Shown here one piece after another: positions 1-5,380 of a DNA stretch of 5,380 nucleotides. The position numbers were made by a program, and so were the translations under genes. The stretch is from Bryobacteraceae bacterium (GTDB lineage Bacteria; Acidobacteriota; Terriglobia; Bryobacterales; Bryobacteraceae), in the NCBI GenBank assembly GCA_947456995.1, contig CANGVB010000312.1, forward strand, positions 1 to 5,380. Direction: 5' to 3'. The notes beneath the pieces are model-generated. The model was given only the letters and a program-made list of their open reading frames with translations, was not told the DNA's origin and ran no database searches. Each line of letters starts with the position of its first letter. Position 1 is the first letter of the stretch.

Positions 1-891
1 TGGGGTGCGAGCCGGTTGGGGGGCGCGATCAGTCCAGTCGTGGTGATCCCAATCCAGGCGGCTTACGGATGGCGGATGTCCAGCTACATCGTTGGTTGCC
101 TTGGAGTAGTGTGGGTTGCGATTTGGTATTTCTGGTTTCGGGATACCCCGGCTGAAAAAGCAGGGACTTCGCAGGAAGAAATTGCCGAGATGGCAGGGGA
201 CTCCGATCAGGCCGATACTGGCCACCATAAGCTGCCCTGGGGAGTTGCTCTTCGCAACAAGAACTACTGGACAATTTTGCTGATGTACCACACGTATTGT
301 TGGGGAAGTTACTTTTATCTCTCATGGCTACATACGTTTCTGGTGAAGGGGCGAGGAATGAGCCAGGACCAGATGAAATCGTTGTCGGCGCTGCCATTTT
401 TGGTGGGCTTTTGCGGGAATATCTTTGGCGGTTTCTTGAGTGATTACCTGAGCCGGCGGTATGGCTTGAAGATTGGACGGAGGACTGTTGGTGCTAGCGG
501 ACTCGCATTGAGTGGAGTGTGCATGCTGTGGACTTCTTATACAGCAGATCCGGTGTGGTCGATCATACTGCTGGCATTGGGTTATGGAGCGATGGATTGT
601 ATGTTGCCCGTTTCGTGGGCTGTTTGCCTCGATGTTGGCAAGCGGTATGCGGGAGCGTTATCGGGTTCGATGAATATGGCGGGACAGTTGGGTTCGTTTG
701 GATCGAGCGTGGCGTTTGGATACATGGTGGACTATTACCAAAGCTACGATCTGCCGCTGCGGTGCTTTTCGGTAATGCTTTTTGTAAGTGCTTATCTGTT
801 TACGCGGATCGATCCCACACAAGAGTTGCCTCGGGCTGAAGTGCCGGGGTCTCCGTTACCGGCCGGAGTCGCGCGAGTCGCTGGGAGTTGA
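1..891 (+). CDS. MFS transporter, ACS-like, C-terminal part (5' end outside window)
   Basis: This is an inner-membrane secondary transporter of the major facilitator superfamily. The reading frame is open from base 1 (W-G-A-S-R-L...), so the start lies outside the window and 296 residues are visible. They cover roughly the sixth membrane helix to the C-terminus. A hydrophobic helix (about residues 28-46) ends in FRDTPAE and is followed by a hydrophilic central loop (about 47-87). A second bundle then begins at NYWTILLMYHTYCWGSYFYL. The loop GGFLSDYLSRRYGLKIGRR (about 143-161) is the motif-A-like D/RR loop between the second-half helices. Helix text such as PVSWAVCLDVGKRYAGALSG and the ending YLFTRIDPTQEL are typical of anion:cation symporters, which carry hexuronates, aldarates, phthalate and similar organic anions. 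The substrate cannot be told from the sequence. The last 20 or so residues are Pro/Ala/Gly-rich and overlap the convergent gene. Family call is firm; subfamily is probable. Confidence 0.9.
   Translation, partial: WGASRLGGAISPVVVIPIQAAYGWRMSSYIVGCLGVVWVAIWYFWFRDTPAEKAGTSQEEIAEMAGDSDQADTGHHKLPWGVALRNKNYWTILLMYHTYCWGSYFYLSWLHTFLVKGRGMSQDQMKSLSALPFLVGFCGNIFGGFLSDYLSRRYGLKIGRRTVGASGLALSGVCMLWTSYTADPVWSIILLALGYGAMDCMLPVSWAVCLDVGKRYAGALSGSMNMAGQLGSFGSSVAFGYMVDYYQSYDLPLRCFSVMLFVSAYLFTRIDPTQELPRAEVPGSPLPAGVARVAGS
800..891. other. 92-base convergent overlap of two coding sequences
   Basis: The transporter stop (TGA, 889-891) lies inside the WecA-like gene, whose own stop (TAA on the - strand) is at 802-800. 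About 30 codons of each gene share this DNA on opposite strands. Both encoded tails are Pro/Ala-rich and look unconserved. No hairpin followed by a T-run is seen here, so neither transcript has a visible intrinsic terminator in the overlap. Confidence 0.85.
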
Positions 892-2251
892 AGACGCGTA
901 TCAACACAGCGGCGAAATCAGCTGCTGGATTCTCTGTGCGCCGGAGTGAAGTGGGGACACGGAAGTTTACCCAACACTCGTAGGGAAGATCGATTCGAAC
1001 TGCATAGCTTGACTCTTCAGAGACTTGTTGCCTCGATTGTTCCAACTGGTGCGTAAATAGATTGACGTGAAGCTCGGTAAGCAAAAATTCTTCCGCATAT
1101 CCGTCAAGGAGCTTCAAGATAGAAGGCAAATCGGTGGTGCTTGTGAGTTCGTCTTCCATTGTTCGGAGAAGTATTTGATGGCGAAGCCAACGACGAATTC
1201 GACCACCAAGAACACCCTCACCCAAAACCTTGAATTCCGGATAACGCAGTGCGGAAACCTGATAGGCGAGATAGCCGAGAAAGGGTACGATCAGGCAGAT
1301 ACGCTGCCAGGGACGGAGCCAGATCTGGGCAATAGCAATGGTGGTTCCGGCCAGGGACAAAGCACCGAGCCGCCAGAGGACACCAGAAGCAGGTAGACCT
1401 TGGCGCTTGAGCTGGTGGTGGATGTGAAAGCTGTCTGGCGCAAAGATGGATTTTCCGCGCAGGAGTCGGCGAGAAGAGCTTAGGAATACTTCCATCAGCG
1501 GCAAAGTCAGGATGAGGATGGCCGCGGTGAGGCCCTCTCCGGCGGGGAAACGTCGAGCCAGTGCCGCCCCGCCGCAGCCGATGAGAAAGCCAAGCGTCAA
1601 ACTGCCTGTGTCGCCCAGGAAGAGCTTCGCTGGAGGCCAGTTGGCACGCAGGAAGGGCAGGATGGCTCCGAGTAAAGGTGTAAAGACCAACGCGAGTGAG
1701 TAGAAGTCCAGAGTCAAAGAAACCGTGATCAGGCCTATACAGGAGACGACTCCCAGAGTGCCTGCGAGGCCGTCGGTGCCATCGGTGAGATTGAAGGCGT
1801 TGGAGCAGAGGATTAACCAGAAAGACGTGGTGGCGAAGGCGAACCATTCAAAGCCAGGCGGGGCATCAAAGAGACGAACCCCGGCCAGGTATGCGAAGCC
1901 TGAGGCCAAAAACTGACCCGTGAGCTTGTATTTGGGCAGCAGGTCGAGCCAGTCGTCGAAGAATCCGGTAACGAATACCATTCCGATGGCAGGAAGCAAG
2001 CGGAGGAGAAAATCCCCATAGCGTTCGAAGACGTAGGTGCCGCTGGCTGGCAATTGGGTAAAGATAGCGATGGCAATGAGATAGGCAGAAATGACGGCAA
2101 GCCCTCCGGAACGGGGGACGGCAACAGAGTGCATTTTGCGGGGATCGGGATGATCGAGTTTACCAAGCTTAAGAAAGAGCCAGCGGGTCAAAGGCACCAG
2201 GAATTGACTGAGTGTCAAGGAAATCCAGAATACGGCGAAGAGCGACTTCAC
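800..2251 (-). CDS. Polyprenyl-phosphate hexose-1-phosphate transferase (WecA/MraY superfamily) with extra C-terminal domain
   Basis: This integral membrane enzyme of 483 residues likely transfers a HexNAc-1-phosphate from a UDP-sugar to undecaprenyl phosphate on the cytoplasmic face, starting lipid-linked glycan assembly. Family motifs appear in order: KLDHPDPRKMHSVAVPRSGG (31-50), the aspartate motif FFDDWLDL (97-104; D99, D100, D103), NLTDGTDGLAG (154-164), FLGDTGS (211-217) and HIHHQL (276-281). The HIHH motif points to the WecA/TagO side rather than true MraY. About ten or eleven hydrophobic helices end near residue 334. WecA-like proteins usually stop near 350-380 residues. Here a hydrophilic tail continues to 483, and I do not recognise it. 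The start is GTG, chosen because it overlaps the upstream stop as GTGA, has AGGTG just before it, and leads straight into the first helix. It is the last gene of the operon, and its 3' end overlaps the transporter. The sugar specificity is unknown. Confidence 0.92.
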   Translation of the reverse strand: MKSLFAVFWISLTLSQFLVPLTRWLFLKLGKLDHPDPRKMHSVAVPRSGGLAVISAYLIAIAIFTQLPASGTYVFERYGDFLLRLLPAIGMVFVTGFFDDWLDLLPKYKLTGQFLASGFAYLAGVRLFDAPPGFEWFAFATTSFWLILCSNAFNLTDGTDGLAGTLGVVSCIGLITVSLTLDFYSLALVFTPLLGAILPFLRANWPPAKLFLGDTGSLTLGFLIGCGGAALARRFPAGEGLTAAILILTLPLMEVFLSSSRRLLRGKSIFAPDSFHIHHQLKRQGLPASGVLWRLGALSLAGTTIAIAQIWLRPWQRICLIVPFLGYLAYQVSALRYPEFKVLGEGVLGGRIRRWLRHQILLRTMEDELTSTTDLPSILKLLDGYAEEFLLTELHVNLFTHQLEQSRQQVSEESSYAVRIDLPYECWVNFRVPTSLRRTENPAADFAAVLIRVFNSQRLARLRPVTETPALQPEATLVWDRSA

Positions 2252-2260
2252 AATACACCT
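2248..2260 (-). promoter_or_regulatory. GTGA stop/start overlap and ribosome binding site of the WecA-like gene
   Basis: AGGTG (2260-2256) lies 4 bases before a GTG start (2251-2249). The GTG overlaps the preceding TGA stop (2250-2248). The weaker start codon and close spacing suggest that expression of this last gene depends on reinitiation after the Wzy_C-like gene. Confidence 0.75.
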
Positions 2261-3612
2261 GCCTCAGGCTGACGGCGCAACTGAAACGCTGCACACAGAA
2301 AGAGCCACCAGATAGAATTCACTCGTACTTCTTTGAAGATGAAAAGATCGAAGCCAAACGAGAGGAGCGAGACGACGAGCGCGAGAGAAAAGACATGCCA
2401 ACCGCTACTGGCATCTGCTATGAAGGGGAGCCTACAGATTCTGACGATCAGAAAGACTAACCACGCAAGACCGGCCAAGCCGAATTCGACTAACAACTCA
2501 AGCAGAGTGGAATGGGGATGATAGAGACTTGGGCCGAAACCGGTGAGGACCAGGTTGTCACCGAGAGCGATCGATTCAGTACGAAGAGCATCGCGGCGAT
2601 ACCAGGGCCAAATAGAGGCATAGCCCTGACCGGCGAGCAAGTTTGTAATGGATTCCGTCTCAAGGACATTCCATGAAGTCTCGTGAGTTAGTCTTCGATG
2701 AACGTCCTCAAACTTGGTCAGACGCTCGGTGTTTGCTTGCGAGTAAATCAGGAAGCAGACCGCAAGGCTAATGCCTGCAAGGAAGAGAGCCGTCGCTTCA
2801 CTTCGCTTGAGCCTTCGCAGAAACAGGGCTAGGGAGCAGACGTAAAGAACCAGAAGGATCAGGGCGGCACGGCTACCCAAGCCAAGCAGAGCACTGAGCA
2901 AGGCAACAGTGCAGAAAACAGCATAGGAAGTACGAGAGCGACCGGAAAAAAATGACTGCACAGCCCAGCCGATAGCCGGAAGGAGAAGGAAATAGCCGGT
3001 ACTGGGGCCATAGAGAGGCCCTCTTACGCGCTGCATGCCAAAGTCGGTGAAGACGGTGCTGTTGGCTTCACTGCGGAGACCAAGGCCGAGAACGCTTTCG
3101 GCCGTATAGATCAGACTGATACAGGCCAAGACAAGAACAAGACGGTTCAGAAACGCTCTGGTCTGCGCGGGATTGTAGACAGACAACAAACCTGCTGCCT
3201 GCAACGGAGCAGTGGAGGCAAGGATCAGGACGAAAGTCATCGCGAGCTGGTCTTCGGTTTCGATAGGAGCCGCAGCCAGGCGAAGCCCTCCATAGGCAAA
3301 GAGGGATATGGTGGCCAAGAGCAATCCGCCATAATTTCGCGCTTGCCTTTGAAGCAATAAGTTCACCAGAGCGGCAGCGGAATAAAAGCCAGTGCAGCAG
3401 ATCCAGAGCAGATCTGAGAGCTTCATGGGGATGCCAAACCATTCCGAGCGGGCCACCAGAGTAGAGGGGACCAGCGAACCATAAAGCAGAAGTGCCCAGA
3501 AGGGCAATTCCCAGAGCAAAATCCAGCTTATTGGAATCGATCTTGCGCCGAGACTGGAGTGAATGGACTGGGTAAGAGCGATGGAGCGGGAAGGGGTCAA
3601 TACGGGACTCAT
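2248..3612 (-). CDS. O-antigen ligase/polymerase-type membrane protein (Wzy_C-like)
   Basis: This 454-residue polytopic inner-membrane protein likely joins lipid-linked glycans outside the membrane, either as polymerase (Wzy) or as ligase (WaaL). About ten to twelve hydrophobic segments are spread over the protein after a polar N-terminus (1-27). A short conserved-looking stretch, RVRGPLYGPSTGYFLL (195-210), is followed by LGLGSRAALILL (243-254), the SR-containing helix typical of this superfamily. A long polar loop (about 291-366), probably periplasmic, precedes HSTLLELLVEFGLAG (367-381). That segment fits the WaaL pattern H[NSQ]X9GXXG exactly: H367, S368, G378, G381. Wzy and WaaL share this architecture, so the choice between them stays open. 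The start ATG overlaps the glycosyltransferase stop (ATGA) and has GGAG 8 bases upstream. The stop overlaps the next gene's GTG. No damage is seen. Confidence 0.85.
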   Translation of the reverse strand: MSPVLTPSRSIALTQSIHSSLGARSIPISWILLWELPFWALLLYGSLVPSTLVARSEWFGIPMKLSDLLWICCTGFYSAAALVNLLLQRQARNYGGLLLATISLFAYGGLRLAAAPIETEDQLAMTFVLILASTAPLQAAGLLSVYNPAQTRAFLNRLVLVLACISLIYTAESVLGLGLRSEANSTVFTDFGMQRVRGPLYGPSTGYFLLLPAIGWAVQSFFSGRSRTSYAVFCTVALLSALLGLGSRAALILLVLYVCSLALFLRRLKRSEATALFLAGISLAVCFLIYSQANTERLTKFEDVHRRLTHETSWNVLETESITNLLAGQGYASIWPWYRRDALRTESIALGDNLVLTGFGPSLYHPHSTLLELLVEFGLAGLAWLVFLIVRICRLPFIADASSGWHVFSLALVVSLLSFGFDLFIFKEVRVNSIWWLFLCAAFQLRRQPEAGVL

Positions 3613-3624
3613 AGAAAGTGCTCC
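3609..3624 (-). promoter_or_regulatory. ATGA stop/start overlap and ribosome binding site of the Wzy_C-like gene
   Basis: GGAG (3624-3621) lies 8 bases before ATG (3612-3610). The ATG shares bases with the glycosyltransferase stop TGA (3611-3609). The 4-base overlap suggests translational coupling and supports this ATG as the start. Confidence 0.8.
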
Positions 3625-4808
3625 ACAACCGGGTGAGAGACGGCTTCCTGCTGCGAAAGCAATTGCTGGTAAAGGCTGGCAATATCGCCAACGAGCCTTG
3701 GTTGATCGAAGGAGGCCTGAGCAAAGGTGCGCGAAGAGACGGCCATTGAGCGCAGGCGGTCACGGTTGGCAAGAATCCCTCTAAGAACCTCAACAAAAGC
3801 GACTGGGCTTGCAGAACTCAAAACTGCATTGTCATACCACCAGGCGGTTGGAGTTGGTTTGCAGTTGCCAGTCATGAGATCGACGGTGCCACCGGCAGGA
3901 GTAGACAAGAAGGGGCGAGCAGAGGCCATTCCCTGGATCAGTGCCAAAGGCGTACCTTCACGATGTGAGGTAAGAATCATCAGGTGGCATTGTTCGATCA
4001 CTCCATCTACCTTGTCCTGCCAGGGAAGAAGACGAATATTGGGAAGGTTTCTGTCACGGATTTCTTCTTCAACCTGGGCTCGTTCAGGGCCGTCCCCGGC
4101 GATTAGAAACTTTAGGGGTAGACCTTGCCTAGCGGCGAGAGTGGCAATATCGATGAGCAAGGGCAGATTCTTGATTGGAACGAAGCGTCCGAGCCAACCG
4201 ATGGTAAGAACGGGGGCGCTAAAGTCGGGCAACGGTAGTGAAAGAAATGGAGTGAGATCAACCCCCAGCGGAACCACATGAAATTTTTCAGGGGGAGCGA
4301 CGAGGAAGCGGTTGCTGAGCTCGTCGGCCTGCTGACGGCTTACGGTGCAAAGAGCAGTGGAAGCGTGAGCCAAAGCCCTCTCTGTTTGGCGCAGGCACCA
4401 ATTGGCGAAGGAACCAAAATAGCCTTCAAGGACATGGCCATGATAGGTGTGAACAACACAGGGTATTCCGGCGAGGATGGCGGCACATCGGCCCAACACG
4501 CCGGCTTTAGCAGTATGGGTATGGACAATAGCAGGGCGGTAGCGGCGCATGAGGCGCCAGAGCTGAAAGAGGGCCAGCAGGTCCAAGGCAGGGTTGGGAT
4601 TAGCCCCAAGGCTTGAGACGCGCTCCACCCGGTCTCCATCGGCAATCAGGTACTCCATGTTCATTTCGCTCGATGCGCAATCGCCGAATACAAGAAGAGA
4701 GTCGAATCCATGTTGCACCAGATGCCGGTTGAGCAAGGTGGCGTGGACGGGGGGGCCACCTCCGGCGAGGCGAGTGATAATGCGCATGACCAGTGGCCGT
4801 TGAGTCAT
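3609..4808 (-). CDS. GT-B fold glycosyltransferase, family 4 type
   Basis: This is a 399-residue cytoplasmic or membrane-associated retaining glycosyltransferase that likely adds a sugar from a nucleotide donor to the growing lipid-linked glycan. The N-terminal Rossmann half starts MRIITRLAGGGPPVHATLL with a glycine loop at 16-18, then shows IVHTHTAKAGVLGR (94-107) and VVHTYHGHVLEGYFG (118-132), both common in acceptor-side domains of this group. The donor half begins at LTIGWLGRFVPIKN (201-214; R208 and K213 are the expected phosphate contacts), then IAGDGPE (236-242) and SHREGTPLALIQGM (281-294). In the EX7E motif E284 is present, but the second glutamate is Q292. The segment after AGGTVDLMTG (305-314) is also unusual (NCKPTPTAWWYDNAVL). 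The length is normal for the family. The ATG has a strong AGGAGG 10 bases upstream. It lies 2 bases after the ligase gene and overlaps the next gene by 4. Linkage and sugar are unknown. Confidence 0.92.
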   Translation of the reverse strand: MTQRPLVMRIITRLAGGGPPVHATLLNRHLVQHGFDSLLVFGDCASSEMNMEYLIADGDRVERVSSLGANPNPALDLLALFQLWRLMRRYRPAIVHTHTAKAGVLGRCAAILAGIPCVVHTYHGHVLEGYFGSFANWCLRQTERALAHASTALCTVSRQQADELSNRFLVAPPEKFHVVPLGVDLTPFLSLPLPDFSAPVLTIGWLGRFVPIKNLPLLIDIATLAARQGLPLKFLIAGDGPERAQVEEEIRDRNLPNIRLLPWQDKVDGVIEQCHLMILTSHREGTPLALIQGMASARPFLSTPAGGTVDLMTGNCKPTPTAWWYDNAVLSSASPVAFVEVLRGILANRDRLRSMAVSSRTFAQASFDQPRLVGDIASLYQQLLSQQEAVSHPVVEHFL

Positions 4809-4824
4809 GTTCAGCGAACCTCCT
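4809..4824 (-). promoter_or_regulatory. Strong ribosome binding site of the glycosyltransferase gene
   Basis: On the - strand AGGAGG (4824-4819) stands 10 bases before the ATG at 4808-4806. It is a full match to the anti-Shine-Dalgarno core. It lies inside the last codons of the ligase gene (…E-E-V-R-stop), so ribosomes ending there can restart at once. It fixes the glycosyltransferase start. Confidence 0.85.
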
Positions 4825-5380
4825 CGAAAGCGTTTCGCGGCTCAGGCTCATGGGGGACTCTTGAGATTACGGCTCGAAATTTTCCGTTAGCGCCGCGTGG
4901 GATTTGATCCACAATTTGAAAGTCGATGCGCATGTCCGAGCCCAGTCGGCTTTTCAGATTGGATTCCAGATGAAGCCGGTCTTCTGGCCTAAAATCGGGA
5001 GCCGCAACACAGAGAACACGAACGACTTCGGGAACCTCCTGAACGAACTGACATTCAATGACGCCTTCGACGCCTTTCAGGGCAGGATCGAGACGACCGA
5101 CCCACCCTCGCTGCCTGCTGAAGAGATAGTCTTCACGGCGGCCTTCGATGGATTCGATCATCGGCATGTTACGCCCACAAGGGCAACGATCGGAATCGGC
5201 CCAGGAGGCACGATCCCCAACCCGATAGCGAATCAACGGCATGGCACGATTGACGAGACCGGTAAGGACCACATCGCCAACCTCACCAGGACGGGCAGGA
5301 CGGCCATCTGGAGTGACAATTTCGGTGACTCCAAAGAGAGGATGAGTGTGCATGCGGCGGTAGCGGCACTGGAACCAGAA
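4811..5380 (-). CDS. PaaK/CapK-like adenylate-forming ligase, C-terminal part (5' end outside window)
   Basis: Only the last 189 codons are visible. The frame stays open to the window edge (FWFQCRYRR before the internal Met at 5353), so the true start is outside. The family forms an acyl-adenylate from a carboxylic acid and ATP, and phenylacetate-CoA ligase is the reference member. Visible marks, numbered from the window edge, are GEVGDVVLTGLVNRAMPLIR (32-51) running into YRVGD (52-56); CPCGR (66-70), a cysteine pair typical of PaaK-like proteins; IEGRRED (78-84), the hinge-side GR..D motif; and GKFR (166-169), whose K167 is the expected catalytic lysine of the mobile C-terminal subdomain. 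Full members run to about 430-450 residues, so a bit under half is seen. CapK-like relatives are common in capsule and exopolysaccharide loci, where their acid substrate is usually unknown. Here it leads a coupled glycan operon, which suggests a role in acylating or otherwise modifying the glycan. Confidence 0.87.
   Translation of the reverse strand, partial: FWFQCRYRRMHTHPLFGVTEIVTPDGRPARPGEVGDVVLTGLVNRAMPLIRYRVGDRASWADSDRCPCGRNMPMIESIEGRREDYLFSRQRGWVGRLDPALKGVEGVIECQFVQEVPEVVRVLCVAAPDFRPEDRLHLESNLKSRLGSDMRIDFQIVDQIPRGANGKFRAVISRVPHEPEPRNAFEEVR

Noticed and set aside
29..397. 122-codon open frame on the - strand opposite the transporter
   Set aside because: The + strand frame gives clean membrane helices and family motifs, while this frame gives a low-complexity Ser/Pro-rich translation.
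851..868. Possible hairpin CTCCG / CGGAG around CCGGCCGG near the convergent gene ends
   Set aside because: The stem is only 5 base pairs with an 8-base loop, there is no T-run on either side, and it lies within coding sequence. It does not qualify as an intrinsic terminator.
866..881. Short direct repeat GAGTCGC spaced by 2 bases
   Set aside because: Two 7-base copies in GC-rich coding sequence are expected by chance. There is no sign of an attachment site or mobile element end.
1218..1847. 209-codon open frame on the - strand inside the WecA-like gene
   Set aside because: It is rich in His/Arg/Pro/Ser as expected from an out-of-frame reading of a membrane-protein gene, and it sits over the conserved NLTDGTDGLAG and FLGDTGS codons of the real gene.
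3068..3796. 242-codon open frame on the - strand crossing the glycosyltransferase/Wzy_C-like junction
   Set aside because: It overlaps two genes with clear family motifs, and its translation has no recognisable domain or hydrophobic pattern. It is a shadow frame.
3727..4281. 184-codon open frame on the + strand
   Set aside because: It is antisense to the donor-binding half of the glycosyltransferase, is rich in Arg/Ser/Pro and has no recognisable motif.
4811..5353. Treating the Met at 5353 as the start of a short 180-residue protein
   Set aside because: The frame is open to the window edge, and the visible part is only the C-terminal portion of an adenylate-forming ligase, so this Met is internal.

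Overview
The window is almost wholly protein-coding and holds five genes. One partial gene lies on the + strand (1-891). A tightly packed run of four genes lies on the - strand and reads from right to left (5380 down to 800). The right-hand gene is cut by the window edge. No stretch lacks a gene, and I see no rRNA, tRNA, CRISPR array, insertion sequence or phage feature.

Layout. Bases 1-891 encode the C-terminal half of a major facilitator transporter that resembles the anion:cation symporter (ACS) group. On the - strand, in transcription order, come: the C-terminal part of a PaaK/CapK-like adenylate-forming ligase (5380-4811); a family-4-type retaining glycosyltransferase (4808-3609); a multi-spanning membrane protein of the O-antigen ligase/polymerase (Wzy_C) type (3612-2248); and a polyprenyl-phosphate hexose-1-phosphate transferase of the WecA/MraY superfamily with an extra C-terminal domain (2251-800). 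The junctions are a 2-base gap, a 4-base ATGA overlap and a 4-base GTGA overlap, so the four genes look like one translationally coupled operon. Its promoter must lie to the right of the window.

How the genes could work together (inference). The WecA-like enzyme would load the first sugar phosphate onto undecaprenyl phosphate. The glycosyltransferase would extend the lipid-linked oligosaccharide. The Wzy_C-type protein would polymerise it or transfer it to an acceptor outside the inner membrane. The PaaK/CapK-like ligase would activate a carboxylic acid, perhaps to decorate the glycan. This is the usual content of an exopolysaccharide, capsule or O-antigen locus. Flippase, export and sugar-nucleotide genes are not in the window. 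The transporter converges on the operon from the other strand, overlaps its last gene by 92 bases, and probably marks the edge of the locus.

Organism. Gene content, moderate GC and the WecA-like enzyme with a long C-terminal extension would fit a Gram-negative soil bacterium, possibly an Acidobacteriota member. This is a weak inference, since no marker gene is present. I found no convincing undescribed system. The points most worth a second look are the extra domain on the WecA-like protein, the altered EX7E motif in the glycosyltransferase, and the long convergent overlap.
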